From Streptomyces sp. MJM8645 (GTDB taxonomy: Bacteria > Actinomycetota > Actinomycetes > Streptomycetales > Streptomycetaceae), in contig NZ_LJJF01000001.1 of assembly GCF_001625365.1 (NCBI RefSeq), positions 2,922,501-2,986,500 of the forward strand: a stretch of DNA of 64,000 nt, in the 5' to 3' direction. Positions within the stretch are counted from its first letter, which is position 1. The number at the start of each line of letters is the position of its first letter. Positions 51,897 to 61,571 of the stretch are shown here, piece by piece. A model generated the notes under the pieces. The model worked only from the letters and a program-made list of their open reading frames with translations, had not been told where the DNA came from and did not search any database. The translations under genes were made by a program, and so were the position numbers.

Positions 51897-53255
51897 TTAG
51901 CCGCCCACCCGGGCCAGCGCGTCCACCACCCGGGCGTCGTACACCCGGCCGCGCCCCAGCCGCAGCACCTCCAGCGCCTCCAGCCGGCCCACCGCCTCGC
52001 CGACCCCGCGGCCGCGGGCCGCCGTCAGCAGGTCGTCGTGGGCGTTGGCCACCCGGATGATCCGGGCCGCCAGCGGCACCGCGCCGTCCCCGCCGGCCGT
52101 GCCGAGCACCGGATCGGCCAGCCGGGCGACCTGCTCGGCGACCTGCCGGGGCACCCCGGTGCGGCGGATCACCTCGCTGCCCAGCCGGGCGATCCGCTGC
52201 TGCTCGGCGCAGGGCAGCAGCGCGGTCGCGCCGTCCGGCACCGGCTCGACCAGCGACAGCTGGCCCACGTCGTGCATCAGCGCCGCGTACTCCAGCAGGG
52301 CGAGTTCCCGGGTGCCCAGCCCCAGCTCGCGCCCCAGCGCGCACGCCGTGTCCGCGACCCGGCGGGCGTGCCCGTGCGGGGTGTAGCCGGCCACTTCGGT
52401 GGCCCGGGCCAGGCTGGCGATGGTCTGCCCGGTGGTGGCCCGCACGGCCGCGGCCCGCCGGAAGGACACCTGGGCGAGCAGCAGCGGGGTGCAGAACAGC
52501 GGCAGCGCCCACAGCCCGACCTCGCCGGCCGCCAGGCTGACCAGCATCCCCGTCGCGACGATCGCCGAGCCGATCCCGAACAGCGAGCGCAGTTCGTCCT
52601 CCAGCGCCGCCGGGAACCGCAGCCCGCCCTCCAGGCCGGCCGCCGACCGGCGCAGCAGCGCCGCCAGGGTCGCGTCGCAGAGCGCGGCCAGCGCGGCGAC
52701 GGCGGTCAGGAACACCCCGTACGCCGGGCCCTCGGGCGAGAAGCGGTCGACCAGTCCGCCGTTGTAGAGCGGCTGGAAGACGGCGGCGGCGAAGCCGACC
52801 CCGAGCAGCCGGCGGGCGGCGCTGTCCCGCCGGGCCGGGTCGGCCCAGGGCGGGCGCCGGTGCGGGCGGCCGGGGCGGGCCCGCTGGGTCAGGCCCGGCC
52901 GGCCCCGGCCCGGGCGGCACGCCCTGAGCCAGGGCAGTGCGAGGCCGGGCAGCCAGGCCAGCAGCAGGCCGACGCCGGTCACCGCGACCACCTGGAGCAT
53001 CCCGTGCGCGGTGGGCACCCCGCGCAGCGGCCCGAGCAGGGCGTACGCCAGCGCGCCGGCCGCGCCGATCGGCGCCTGCTCGCGGTCGCCCGGAAGGGTG
53101 ATCCGGACGCACTCGCCGAGCGCGATCAGCGCCGTGAACGCCAGCGCGACCCGCGCTCCGGCCACCCCGCGCACCGCGACCGCGCCCACCGCGAACACCA
53201 GCAGCGCGGCCGCCGCCGCGTGCACCACGCGGGCCTCCCGGCCGGCCGCGGTCAC
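51897..53255 (-). CDS. Membrane protein with a degenerate HD-GYP-like domain
   Basis: A 452-residue protein. Six or seven hydrophobic segments span the first 240 residues. The C-terminal part (about 255-445) resembles an HD domain: HGHARRVADTACALGRELGL, LEYAALMHDVGQLS with the HD pair, and AARIIRVANAHDDLLTAA. It lacks the HHExxDGxGYP segment that the neighbouring HD-GYP protein has, so cyclic-di-GMP hydrolysis is doubtful. The GTG start overlaps the upstream stop (GTGA), which suggests that the pair works together. Confidence 0.8.
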   Translation of the reverse strand: MTAAGREARVVHAAAAALLVFAVGAVAVRGVAGARVALAFTALIALGECVRITLPGDREQAPIGAAGALAYALLGPLRGVPTAHGMLQVVAVTGVGLLLAWLPGLALPWLRACRPGRGRPGLTQRARPGRPHRRPPWADPARRDSAARRLLGVGFAAAVFQPLYNGGLVDRFSPEGPAYGVFLTAVAALAALCDATLAALLRRSAAGLEGGLRFPAALEDELRSLFGIGSAIVATGMLVSLAAGEVGLWALPLFCTPLLLAQVSFRRAAAVRATTGQTIASLARATEVAGYTPHGHARRVADTACALGRELGLGTRELALLEYAALMHDVGQLSLVEPVPDGATALLPCAEQQRIARLGSEVIRRTGVPRQVAEQVARLADPVLGTAGGDGAVPLAARIIRVANAHDDLLTAARGRGVGEAVGRLEALEVLRLGRGRVYDARVVDALARVGG

Positions 53256-54700
53256 GGCTGCCCGGCCGTGGGGACGCTCCCGCCCTGCGCGGGCACCCGG
53301 CCCGGCGCCGCCCGCGCCGGCTCGGGCACCCCGAGCGGAATGTCGGGGACGGCCCGGATGCCGTCCCCGGGCGGCGGCAGCACCGGCTGCCAGTCGTGTC
53401 CGGCCAGCGCGTCGATCAGCGCCCGGACCATCACCGGGTCGAACTGGCTGCCCGAGCAGCGCTCCAGTTCCGCCACGGCCTCGGCGACCGGGCGGCCGCG
53501 CCGGTAGGAGCGGGTGGAGGTCATCGAGTCGAAGGCGTCGGCGACCGAGATGATCCGGGCGAACTCGGGGATCTGCTCGCCGACCAGCCCGCTCGGGTAG
53601 CCCCGGCCGTCCATCCGTTCGTGGTGGTGCAGGATCCCGGCGTGCGCCTCGCCGAGGAAGGCGATCCCGCGCACCAGCTCGTACCCGTACACCGGGTGGA
53701 TCTCGACGGCCCGCCGCTCCGCCTCGCTGAGGGGACCGTTTCTGCGCAGCAACTCGGTGGCCACGCCCAGCTTGCCGACGTCGTGCAGGATCCCCGCGAA
53801 GCGCAGGGTGCGCAGCCGCTCGGCCTCCATGCCGAGCTGACCGGCGATCAGCACCGAGGCCCGGCCGACCCGTTCGCTGTGCCCGCGGGTGTACGAGTCC
53901 TTGATCTCCACGGCCTGCACCAGCGACTGCACGGTGGCCTGGTGGGCGTCCCGCTCGCGCTGGCCCTGGGCGAACACCCAGGCCGAGATCGACAGTGGCA
54001 GCAGCGCCAGCAGTGCCGCGAACGCCCCGTACGGGCCCTGCCAGAGCACGGCCACCATCAGGCCGCCGGCCGCGTGCACGAGCACCGGCAGCCCGCACAC
54101 CGCGACCGCCCCGCGCAGCAGCACGACGGGCCGGCGGTCCTCCGCGAGCATCAGCATCGCGCCCACCAGCACCCCGTTGACCAGGCAGAACGTGACGACG
54201 GCGGCGAAGCCGGGCAGCAGCGCGGCCGGGAAGCGGGAGCCGAGCAGCAGTTGCGGCCCGTGCAGCAGGTGGAAGGCGGCCGCGGAGGCGAAGGCGCACA
54301 GCGCGAGCTGGGAGCCGTTCCACAGCTGGCGGGTCCGGCAGCCGCGCCCGGCCGGGCCGCCGAGCACCGCGGCGGGCACCGCGACCAGTGCGGCGGCGGC
54401 CGGCGGCAGCATCAGCACGCCGGCGAACAGCACCGGGAAGAAGGCGTTGACCCCGGGGCGGGAGAGCGCCCGCTCGGGCGGCGGCGGGCGGCGCAGCAGT
54501 CGGCGGACCAGCCGCAGGCAGGGCGTCGGCAGGCCCTGGGCCAGCGACTCCCAGCAGCCGTGCAGGAAGGCCAGCAGCCCGACCTTGGGCCAGTCCACCG
54601 GGGCGCCGAGCCAGCGCGGGAGCCCGGGCGGCACGCCGGTCGGCAGCAGTGGCAGCAGGCAGCACAGCGCCGCCACCGGGACGGCCACCAGGTAGCGCAT
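53252..54700 (-). CDS. HD-GYP domain membrane protein, putative cyclic-dinucleotide phosphodiesterase
   Basis: A 482-residue protein. An N-terminal membrane region with about seven helices (to residue 245) is joined to an HD-GYP domain (about 265-440). The signature residues are present: RGHSERVGRASVLIAG, FAGILHDVGKLG (HD with Lys) and ILHHHERMDGRGYPSGL (HHE and GYP). Such domains degrade cyclic-di-GMP. A Pro-rich tail follows. The MASE-like membrane part suggests a sensor input. It is co-transcribed with the degenerate partner downstream. Confidence 0.88.
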   Translation of the reverse strand: MRYLVAVPVAALCCLLPLLPTGVPPGLPRWLGAPVDWPKVGLLAFLHGCWESLAQGLPTPCLRLVRRLLRRPPPPERALSRPGVNAFFPVLFAGVLMLPPAAAALVAVPAAVLGGPAGRGCRTRQLWNGSQLALCAFASAAAFHLLHGPQLLLGSRFPAALLPGFAAVVTFCLVNGVLVGAMLMLAEDRRPVVLLRGAVAVCGLPVLVHAAGGLMVAVLWQGPYGAFAALLALLPLSISAWVFAQGQRERDAHQATVQSLVQAVEIKDSYTRGHSERVGRASVLIAGQLGMEAERLRTLRFAGILHDVGKLGVATELLRRNGPLSEAERRAVEIHPVYGYELVRGIAFLGEAHAGILHHHERMDGRGYPSGLVGEQIPEFARIISVADAFDSMTSTRSYRRGRPVAEAVAELERCSGSQFDPVMVRALIDALAGHDWQPVLPPPGDGIRAVPDIPLGVPEPARAAPGRVPAQGGSVPTAGQP

Positions 54701-54922
54701 CGCCCCCTCCGGCAGGGCCGCGTCTTCGCCGTCGATAGCGATCTCGACCTCCCCGACGTCCGGGCCCGCGTTGCCTCAGCTCGCCGGGCGGACCGGCGGT
54801 GAGCGTCCGTCAGGAGGATAGGCCGCCACCCGGGCGCAAGGACGCATGATGGCGCGACGACGCTGCTGGCGCACCGCCAACTCACCCGAACGAGTGAGGG
54901 GCGCACGCAAGCACAACGGGAG

Positions 54923-54952
54923 CGGCCCCGGGAGCGCACGCTCCCGGGGCCG
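54923..54952 (-). terminator. Terminator downstream of rsrA
   Basis: CGGCCCCGGGAG (54923-54934) pairs with CTCCCGGGGCCG (54941-54952) across a six-base loop. Confidence 0.7.
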
Positions 54953-55018
54953 TCTGACTCCGTGTCCGGACCGCTCGGCCCGCCCTCGCCGGCGGGCCCG
55001 TCCGCTTGCTCCGCCCGG

Positions 55019-55092
55019 CCGTTGAACGACCGCCCAGCCGTTGAACGACCGCCCAGCCGTTGAACGGCCGCCCAGCCGTTGAACGGCCGCCC
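55019..55092 (-). repeat. 19-bp tandem repeat right after the rsrA stop
   Basis: CCGTTGAACGACCGCCCAG is present four times with one-base variants (GAACGACC or GAACGGCC). Each unit contains CCGTT-G-AACGG, itself an 11-bp near palindrome. It begins two bases after the rsrA stop codon. Confidence 0.85.
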
Positions 55093-55094
55093 GG

Positions 55095-55502
55095 CTACTC
55101 CGCCGGGGCGCCCGCCTCGACGGTGGCACCGGGCCGGACCGTCGGCTCCTCCGGGGCCTCGCCGGCGGCCGGCGCCGGCCGGTCCGTCTCGACGTGCAGC
55201 TCGACCGTGGTGTCGACGGCGACCACCACCTGCTCGCCCGAACGCTGCCCCGCCCGGATCGAGTCGATCCTGGCCAGCACCTTGCTGCGCAGGTCAGCCG
55301 GGGTGTCGTCGCAGCCGCAGGAACGCTTGATCAGCGCCTTGATCGCCTGCTCCAGCCCGTACTGCTTCAGGCAGGGCGAGCACTCCTCGAAGTGCACCCG
55401 CAGCTTGGCGCAGTCGCCCTCGGCCATCTCGTTGTCGAGGAATTCGTAGAGGTGGTCGAGGACCTCGCCACACTCCGTGTCGTGCGGATCGCCGCAGCTC
55501 AT
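55095..55502 (-). CDS. rsrA: Zinc-binding redox-sensing anti-sigma factor RsrA
   Basis: A 135-residue zinc-binding anti-sigma factor of the ZAS family. The motif [13 protein letters not shown] (HxxxCxxC) binds zinc with an upstream Cys ([24 protein letters not shown]). Thiol stress causes a disulfide, zinc loss and release of SigR. The C-terminal third is acidic and Pro/Ala-rich. The start overlaps the sigR stop by four bases (ATGA). Confidence 0.96.
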   Translation of the reverse strand: MSCGDPHDTECGEVLDHLYEFLDNEMAEGDCAKLRVHFEECSPCLKQYGLEQAIKALIKRSCGCDDTPADLRSKVLARIDSIRAGQRSGEQVVVAVDTTVELHVETDRPAPAAGEAPEEPTVRPGATVEAGAPAE

Positions 55503-56404
55503 GAGCCCGAGCCCTTCGCTTCCTGCCCTGCCCCGCTGCCGGCCGGGACGAGCCCGCGCTCACGGGCGTAATCCTCCAGCATGCCGCGCAGCTGACGGCG
55601 GCCGCGGTGCAGCCGGGACATCACCGTGCCGATGGGAGTACCCATGATGTCCGCGATCTCCTTGTACGCAAAGCCTTCTACGTCCGCGAGGTACACGGCG
55701 ATCCGGAATTCCTCCGGAATGGCCTGGAGCGCGTCCTTCACATCGCTGTCGGGGAGGTGGTCGAGCGCCTGGGTCTCGGCCGAGCGCAGACCGGTCGACA
55801 TGTGCGACTCGGCGCGGGCCAGCTGCCAGTCCTCGATCTCCTCCGCCGCCGTGCGCTGGGGCTCGCGCTGCTTCTTGCGGTACGAGTTGATGAACGTGTT
55901 GGTGAGGATGCGGTACAGCCAGGCCTTGAGGTTCGTGCCCTCGCGGAACTGGTGGAAGGACGCGTACGCCTTGGCGAACGCCTCCTGGAGCAGGTCCTCC
56001 GCGTCCGCGGGGTTGCGCGTCATGCGCAGCGCCGCCGAGTACATCGGATCCAGGTAGCCCAGGGCGTCGCGCTCGAAGCGCTCCCGCCGGGCCTCCTCGC
56101 TCTCCTGTGCCGACACCCGGAAGGTGTCCTCACCGATCGCCTCGGCCAGCTCCTCACCGGTGAGCGCCTCGCCCGTGGGCTGGCCCTCCTCCGGGCCCCG
56201 GCCCGGCTCGGCCTCGTGCTCGGTCCCGACGACCGGACCCACCTCCTCGGCATGGCGGGCACGACCCACGGCGGGCCGCCCCGAAATGGAGGATATCGGG
56301 CTGACGGGCTTCTCGCCCGCGACAATCCAGTCGGACCAGGCGGGGCCGAACGCCGCGGCGGCCTCGCGCTGCTCTGACCGCTCGGGGCACGCGATCGAAC
56401 CCAT
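55499..56404 (-). CDS. sigR: Thiol-oxidative-stress sigma factor SigR, long form, with internal start
   Basis: An ECF sigma factor of 301 residues in its longest form, which controls the thioredoxin, mycothiol and proteolysis response to disulfide stress. Region 2 is [35 protein letters not shown] with [18 protein letters not shown]; region 4 is [29 protein letters not shown]. The ATG at 56404 gives an N-terminal extension of exactly 54 residues before the GTG at 56242, where the core protein starts (247 residues). In S. coelicolor the long form, SigR', comes from the autoregulated promoter and has a 55-residue extension that makes it unstable; the same layout is seen here. Confidence 0.95.
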   Translation of the reverse strand: MGSIACPERSEQREAAAAFGPAWSDWIVAGEKPVSPISSISGRPAVGRARHAEEVGPVVGTEHEAEPGRGPEEGQPTGEALTGEELAEAIGEDTFRVSAQESEEARRERFERDALGYLDPMYSAALRMTRNPADAEDLLQEAFAKAYASFHQFREGTNLKAWLYRILTNTFINSYRKKQREPQRTAAEEIEDWQLARAESHMSTGLRSAETQALDHLPDSDVKDALQAIPEEFRIAVYLADVEGFAYKEIADIMGTPIGTVMSRLHRGRRQLRGMLEDYARERGLVPAGSGAGQEAKGSGS

Positions 56405-56439
56405 CTGCCCTGCCTCTCAACCGGGAATCGTACTGACGA

Positions 56440-56473
56440 GAGTGCCAACCACCCCGACCCCGCCCGCATTCCC
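56440..56473 (-). promoter_or_regulatory. SigR-type promoter of sigR
   Basis: On the minus strand GGGAAT (complement at 56468-56473) is followed after exactly 18 bases by GTTGG (56445-56449). This is the SigR consensus GGGAAT-N18-GTT. The predicted start, near 56440, is upstream of the long-form ATG at 56404. It therefore matches the autoregulated p2-type promoter that yields SigR'. Confidence 0.8.
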
Positions 56474-56552
56474 GCGCCCGCCCCGAAATCGCTCGTACGG
56501 GTGATCGAGCGGAAACCCCCCGTTCACGGCCGCCCCCGCCGCCCCCGCCGCC

Positions 56553-57188
56553 TCAGACGACCCGCAGCACCCAGTCCCCGACCGCCCGGCAGATCGCCTC
56601 CAGCACCTCGTCCTGCCCCACCGGCGCCCGCTTGGGCACGTCGAAACCGTGCCCGCCGTACGGCACCGCCACCAGCTCGTGCCCGGGAGGCAGCTCCGGG
56701 AACTCCTGCGGCCCGCCGAACGGATCCGCCGTACCCTGCACCACCAGCGTCGCCGCCCCCGACTCCAACAGCTCCTGCGCCCGGCTCTTCTCCGGCCGGC
56801 CCGGCGGGTGCAGCGGGAACGCCAGCGCCACCACCCCCACCGCCCCGCTCGCCGCCCCGGTCCGGCAGGCCACCCGCGCCCCGGCGCTGCGCCCGCCCAC
56901 CACCAGCGGCAGCCCCTGACCGGCCAGCCGCCCGGCGACCGGGGTCCAGCCGCGGTCCAGCGTGCGCGGCGCCGGGGCGAGCCGCTTGCCCGCCACCCGC
57001 CAGGGCTGCTCCACCAGCGCCACGGTGATCCCGCGCGCCGGCAGCGCCGCGGCCAGCGCCACCAGGTCCCGGGCCTCGATCCCGCCGCCCGCGCCGTGAC
57101 CGAGCGCCAGCAGCGCCTTCGGCGCACCGGCCCGGTGGTAGCTGATCCGGGCGTCCCCCACCTCGGTGGGGACGAGTTCGGTGGTCAT
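56553..57188 (-). CDS. Alpha/beta-hydrolase-family protein (dienelactone-hydrolase-like/KANL3-type)
   Basis: A 211-residue predicted hydrolase. GHGAGGG near residue 31 forms the oxyanion turn. The nucleophile elbow is GGRSAGA (GxSxG, about residue 96), and later TADPFGGPQEF and YGGHGFDVPKR supply the Asp and His. The length and sequence match the short alpha/beta hydrolases common in actinomycetes. Substrate unknown. I chose the ATG at 57188 because GGAG sits at good distance. Confidence 0.82.
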   Translation of the reverse strand: MTTELVPTEVGDARISYHRAGAPKALLALGHGAGGGIEARDLVALAAALPARGITVALVEQPWRVAGKRLAPAPRTLDRGWTPVAGRLAGQGLPLVVGGRSAGARVACRTGAASGAVGVVALAFPLHPPGRPEKSRAQELLESGAATLVVQGTADPFGGPQEFPELPPGHELVAVPYGGHGFDVPKRAPVGQDEVLEAICRAVGDWVLRVV

Positions 57189-57261
57189 CGTCGGTCGCTC
57201 CAACCGGCTCAGGCTCCCTCAGCTGTCAGGACTCAATCGTCGAACTTCAAACATTCAGACA

Positions 57262-58014
57262 TCAGAACAGGGTGGTCTCGTACTCCGCCTCGGCCCACGG
57301 CTCCTTCAGCTCCGGGCCGTTGTTGCGGATGCTGCCGACCGCCGGCGAGACCGGGGTGGCCAGCAGCGCACCGGGCGGCGGCGGTATCAGCAGCCGGCGC
57401 AGCTCGTCCGGGTCGTCCAGCCCCGGGTCCAGCCACTCGCCGTAGGAGGCCGGGTCGAGGAACAGCGGCATCCGCTCGTGGATCGGCGCCAGCGACTCCT
57501 CGGCGTCGGTGGTGACGATGGTGAAGGTCACCAGCCAGGCCGCCGGATGGTCGGCCGGCACCGTCCGGTCGCGCCAGAACTCGTACAGCCCGGCCAGCGC
57601 CAGCGGGGTGCCGTCCGTCCGGGACACGAAGAACGGCTTCTTGCGCGCCTTGCCGCGCTCGCCCGGCACCGTCTGCCACTCGTAGTAGCCGTCCACCGGC
57701 AGGATGCACCGCCGCGAGGCGAACGCCTGCCGGTACGAGGGCTTCTCGTGCACCGTGTCCGAACGGGCGTTGATCATCTTCACCGCCGTCTCGGCCGACC
57801 GCGACCACTGAGGCACCAGGCCCCAGCGCAGCACCCTCAGCTGGCGCACCGGCCGCGCCCGGCCCTTCGGCACCCGCTCCAGCACCACGAAGGCGCTGGT
57901 GGTCGGGGCGACGTTCCAGTTGGGGGCCAGCGTCTCAGCCGGATCCCACTGCTCGACGCCGAACAGCTCGACGATGTCCTCGGGCTTGCCACTGGCTGCG
58001 AAGCGACCGCACAT
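57262..58014 (-). CDS. SRAP/HMCES-family peptidase (YedK-like), abasic-site protein
   Basis: A 250-residue protein of the SOS-response-associated peptidase family, which protects abasic sites in single-stranded DNA by a covalent link through Cys2. MCGRF at the start has the catalytic Cys2. The central motifs are NWNVAPTT, LRWGLVPQW, INARSDTVHEKPSYRQAF, CILPVDGYYEWQ (active-site Glu) and the His in APIHERMPLFL. No LexA box can be judged by eye. It is divergent from the M50 peptidase gene. Confidence 0.93.
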   Translation of the reverse strand: MCGRFAASGKPEDIVELFGVEQWDPAETLAPNWNVAPTTSAFVVLERVPKGRARPVRQLRVLRWGLVPQWSRSAETAVKMINARSDTVHEKPSYRQAFASRRCILPVDGYYEWQTVPGERGKARKKPFFVSRTDGTPLALAGLYEFWRDRTVPADHPAAWLVTFTIVTTDAEESLAPIHERMPLFLDPASYGEWLDPGLDDPDELRRLLIPPPPGALLATPVSPAVGSIRNNGPELKEPWAEAEYETTLF

Positions 58015-58152
58015 GCGGGCCAGCTTGCCATGCCCGCCCCGCTCACCACTTCTTCATCCCGCCAGGAGAACCGTCCGCTCCCGCCCGCCCGTCCCCGCAT
58101 GGGAGGCTGCCCCGAACGGCCCAACGCAGCGGACGGAGGCGGAGACCAGACG

Positions 58153-58884
58153 ATGAGCGCACAACCCACCGACCAGAACCTCGGCGAACTGTGGAACCAG
58201 GTCACCGGCACCCAGCCCGCGCCGCCCGGCTGGCTGGTGCTGGCCACCGCCGGCGCCGCCCTGCTCGCCGTCCTCGCCCGCCCGCTCTGGCACGTCACCC
58301 GCAACGCCGTGACCATCGCCCACGAAGGCGGCCACGGCCTGATCGCCCTCGTCACCGGCCGCCGGCTCGCCGGCATCCGGCTGCACTCCGACACCTCCGG
58401 CCTCACCCTCTCCTACGGCCGCCCCACCGGCCCCGGCATGATCCTCACCGCCGCCGCCGGCTACACCGCCCCCGCCCTGCTCGGCCTCGGCTGCGCCGCC
58501 CTGCTCTCCACCGGCCGGATCACCCTGCTGCTCTGGCTGGCCGTCGTCCTGCTGCTCGCCCTCCTGGTGCGCATCCGCAACGCCTTCGGCCTGTTCACCG
58601 TGCTGGTCGCCGGCGGCGCCTTCTTCCTGGTCTCGTGGTTCGGCAGCGCCGAGGTCCAGGCCGGCTTCGCCTACCTCGGCTGCTGGTTCCTGCTGTTCGG
58701 CGCCGTCCGCCCGGTCCTCGAACTCCAGCACCAGCGCCGCATCGGCTGGGCCCGCGACTCCGACGCCGACCAGCTGGCCCGCCTCACCCACATCCCCGGC
58801 CTCGCCTGGATCACCGTCTTCCTGCTCACCGCCCTCGCCTGCCTCGCCCTGAGCGCGACCTGGCTGCTCCAGCCCCTGCACTGA
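58153..58884 (+). CDS. M50-family membrane metallopeptidase-like protein
   Basis: A 243-residue membrane protein with five or six helices. [19 protein letters not shown] (about 55-73) carries the HExxH zinc motif in the form HEGGH. The later [12 protein letters not shown] region and [16 protein letters not shown] are typical of the actinobacterial M50 group (peptidase M50B-like). Function and substrate are unknown. It stands alone between the SRAP gene and aroA. Confidence 0.85.
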   Translation: MSAQPTDQNLGELWNQVTGTQPAPPGWLVLATAGAALLAVLARPLWHVTRNAVTIAHEGGHGLIALVTGRRLAGIRLHSDTSGLTLSYGRPTGPGMILTAAAGYTAPALLGLGCAALLSTGRITLLLWLAVVLLLALLVRIRNAFGLFTVLVAGGAFFLVSWFGSAEVQAGFAYLGCWFLLFGAVRPVLELQHQRRIGWARDSDADQLARLTHIPGLAWITVFLLTALACLALSATWLLQPLH

Positions 58885-59038
58885 ACCCCACCCTCGGCGC
58901 GAACCTGCTGCTCCGGCCCCTGCGCCGGGCCGCCCCCGCGGCACGGGCCTGCTGCCACAACCCCTGCACCGGGCCTCCCCCGTCCCGCCATGCGGTTGGC
59001 GCAGGGGCCGTTCCGGTACGGCCCCTAAACTTGCCCCC

Positions 59039-60370
59039 ATGACCGAGACCCTGTGGCCCGCCCCCGTCGCGACCACCCCCGTTGACGCCACCGTCACCAT
59101 CCCCGGCTCCAAGTCGGTCACCAACCGAGCCCTGGTGCTGGCGGCGCTCGCCGACGAGCCCGGCTGGGTGCGCCGGCCGCTGCGCAGCCGCGACTCCCAG
59201 CTGATGGCCGACGGCCTGCGCGCCCTCGGCGTCGGCATCGAGGAGAAGGTCAACAACGACTCCGGCGGCACCGGCGGCGGCGAGGCCTGGCGGGTCATCC
59301 CGACCCCCGCGCTGCGCGGCCCCGCCTCGATCGACGTCGGCAACGCCGGCACCGTGATGCGCTTCCTGCCCCCGCTCGCCGTCCTCGCCGACGGCCCGGT
59401 GCACTTCGACGGCGACCCGCGCAGCTACGAGCGCCCCCAGCACGGCGTGATCAATGCCCTGCGCGCGCTCGGCGCCCGGATCGACGACGGCGGCCGCGGC
59501 GCCTTCCCGCTGACCGTGCACGGCACCGGCGCGCTCGACGGCGGCCCGGTCGAGCTGGACGCCTCCTCCTCGTCCCAGTTCGTCTCCGCCCTGCTGCTCT
59601 CCGGCGCCCGCTACAACCAGGGCGTCGAGGTCCGGCACGTCGGCGGCCCGGTGCCGTCGCTGCCGCACATCCGGATGACCGTCGAGATGCTGCGCCTGGC
59701 CGGCGTCCAGGTCGACGCCCCCGAGGACGGCGGCGAGAAGGACGTCTGGCGGGTCACCCCCGGCGCCCTGATCGGCCGCGACCTGGTGGTCGAGCCGGAC
59801 CTCTCCAACGCCGCGCCGTTCTTCGCCGCCGCCCTGGTCACCGGCGGCCGGGTGACGGTCCGCGACTGGCCCAAGCACACCAGCCAGCCCGGCGACCAGC
59901 TGCGCGAGATCTACACCCGGATGGGCGGCGCCTGCGAGTTCACCGACGAGGGCCTGCAGTTCACCGGCACCGGCCGGATCCACGGCATCGAGGCGGACCT
60001 GCACGACGTCGGCGAGCTCACCCCGGTGATCGCCGCCGTCGCCGCACTGGCCGACTCCGAGTCCCACCTGTACGGCATCGCCCACCTGCGGCTGCACGAG
60101 ACCGACCGGCTCGCCGCGCTCGCCAAGGAGATCAACGACCTCGGCGGCGACGTCACCGAGACCGAGGACGGCCTGCGCATCCGCCCGCGCCCGCTGCACG
60201 GCGGCGTCTTCCACACCTACGAGGACCACCGCCTGGCCACCGCCGCCGCCGTGGTCGGCCTGGCCGTGCCCGGCGTCGAGGTGGAGAACGTGGCCACCAC
60301 CGCCAAGACCCTGCCGGACTTCCCGAAGATGTGGGCGGAACTGCTCGGCGAAGCGGTGGCGGACGCCTGA
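59039..60370 (+). CDS. aroA: 3-phosphoshikimate 1-carboxyvinyltransferase (EPSP synthase)
   Basis: A 443-residue enzyme of the shikimate pathway that joins PEP and shikimate-3-phosphate. Landmarks: [16 protein letters not shown] (about 22-37), [15 protein letters not shown] (about 99-113), the Ser-rich [16 protein letters not shown], and the catalytic [14 protein letters not shown] and [13 protein letters not shown] at the C-terminus. Length is normal. It is followed after 15 bases by rsgA, likely in one operon. Confidence 0.96.
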   Translation: MTETLWPAPVATTPVDATVTIPGSKSVTNRALVLAALADEPGWVRRPLRSRDSQLMADGLRALGVGIEEKVNNDSGGTGGGEAWRVIPTPALRGPASIDVGNAGTVMRFLPPLAVLADGPVHFDGDPRSYERPQHGVINALRALGARIDDGGRGAFPLTVHGTGALDGGPVELDASSSSQFVSALLLSGARYNQGVEVRHVGGPVPSLPHIRMTVEMLRLAGVQVDAPEDGGEKDVWRVTPGALIGRDLVVEPDLSNAAPFFAAALVTGGRVTVRDWPKHTSQPGDQLREIYTRMGGACEFTDEGLQFTGTGRIHGIEADLHDVGELTPVIAAVAALADSESHLYGIAHLRLHETDRLAALAKEINDLGGDVTETEDGLRIRPRPLHGGVFHTYEDHRLATAAAVVGLAVPGVEVENVATTAKTLPDFPKMWAELLGEAVADA

Positions 60371-60385
60371 GCGGAGACTGAGCAC

Positions 60386-61441
60386 ATGCGCCGCTACGGC
60401 AAGGACGCCGACGAGGACGACATCCGCAACCGCCCCGCCCGCCGGGGATCCCGGCCGCGGACCCGGATCCGGCCCAAACACGATGACGCCGCCGAGGCGA
60501 TGGTGCTGACCGTCGACCGCGGCCGGCTGACCTGCCTGATCGACCCGGGCACCAAGCAGGAACGCGAGATCGTCGCCATGAAGGCCCGCGAGCTGGGCCG
60601 CAAGGGCGTCGTCGTGGGCGACGTGGTCAACATCGTCGGCGACCTCTCCGGGGACACCGACACGCTCGCCCGGATCGTCCGGGTCGAGGAGCGCAGCTCG
60701 GTGCTGCGGCGCACCGCGGACGACGACGACCCGTACGAGCGGATCGTCGTCGCCAACGCCCAGCAGCTGGCCATCGTCACCGCGCTGGCCGACCCGGAGC
60801 CCCGGCCCCGGCTGATCGACCGCTGCCTGGTGGCCGCCTACGACGCGGGCATGGAGCCGCTGCTCGTGCTCACCAAGGCCGACCTCGCCCCGGCCGGGCC
60901 GCTGCTGGAGTCGTACGCGCCGCTCGGCATCGACTACGTGGTCACCCGTCGGGACGAACTGGAGACGGAGGGCGCCGAGGCCGTCCGCGCGCACCTGCGC
61001 GGCCTCTCCACGGTGTTCATCGGCCACTCCGGCGTCGGCAAGACCACCCTGGTCAACGCCCTCGTCCCGGACCACCAGCGGCAGACCGGCCGGGTCAACG
61101 CGGTCACCGGGCGCGGCCGGCACACCACCGTGTCCGCCCTGGCACTGCGGCTGCCCCCGCCGCCGGGCGCGAAGCCGGGCTCCAAGAAGGCGCTGGACCC
61201 GGGCTGGGTGATCGACACCCCGGGCTTCCGCTCCTTCGGCCTCTCGCACATCGACCCGTCCCGGGTCATCCACGCCTTCCCCGACCTGGAGCCCGGCACC
61301 GCCGACTGCCCGCGCGCCTGCAGCCACGACGAACCGGACTGCGCGCTGGACGCCTGGGTCGCCGACGGCCACGCCGAGGGCGCCCGGCTCTACTCGCTGC
61401 GCCGGCTGCTGGCCAGCAAGGAGGCCCGCGAGGGCGACTGA
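60386..61441 (+). CDS. rsgA: Ribosome small-subunit-dependent GTPase RsgA
   Basis: A 351-residue circularly permuted GTPase used late in 30S assembly. An OB domain (about 35-100) comes first. The G4 motif TKAD (about 165) precedes G1 GHSGVGKTT (about 213-221), and G3 is DTPG (about 276). A zinc-finger motif follows: DCPRACSHDEPDCAL (Cys/His/Cys). The N-terminal 30 residues are basic. Confidence 0.95.
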   Translation: MRRYGKDADEDDIRNRPARRGSRPRTRIRPKHDDAAEAMVLTVDRGRLTCLIDPGTKQEREIVAMKARELGRKGVVVGDVVNIVGDLSGDTDTLARIVRVEERSSVLRRTADDDDPYERIVVANAQQLAIVTALADPEPRPRLIDRCLVAAYDAGMEPLLVLTKADLAPAGPLLESYAPLGIDYVVTRRDELETEGAEAVRAHLRGLSTVFIGHSGVGKTTLVNALVPDHQRQTGRVNAVTGRGRHTTVSALALRLPPPPGAKPGSKKALDPGWVIDTPGFRSFGLSHIDPSRVIHAFPDLEPGTADCPRACSHDEPDCALDAWVADGHAEGARLYSLRRLLASKEAREGD

Positions 61442-61571
61442 CCCGGGCGGCGGTTTTACCGTCCCATGGGTTTCCCGACCGTTCGAGGTGTCGGACCGCG
61501 CCGGCCTGGCGATCATAGGAAGGTCGGGCCACCGCGCGGTCCGACCCGTCGATCGACAGGGAGGGCACGCG

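Larger units (their letters stand above)
54701..55094. other. Gap between the HD-GYP gene and rsrA, with a terminator and 19-bp tandem repeats
   Basis: The 3' end of rsrA leads into four 19-bp repeats, then a terminator at 54923-54952. The rest should hold the promoter of the HD operon; no clear elements are seen. Confidence 0.5.

Noticed and set aside
61442..61571. Possible guanidine riboswitch before the SugE-type gene
   Set aside because: Paired GGTCGG/CCGACC words occur, but I could not fit the conserved core of any guanidine class (I, II or III).
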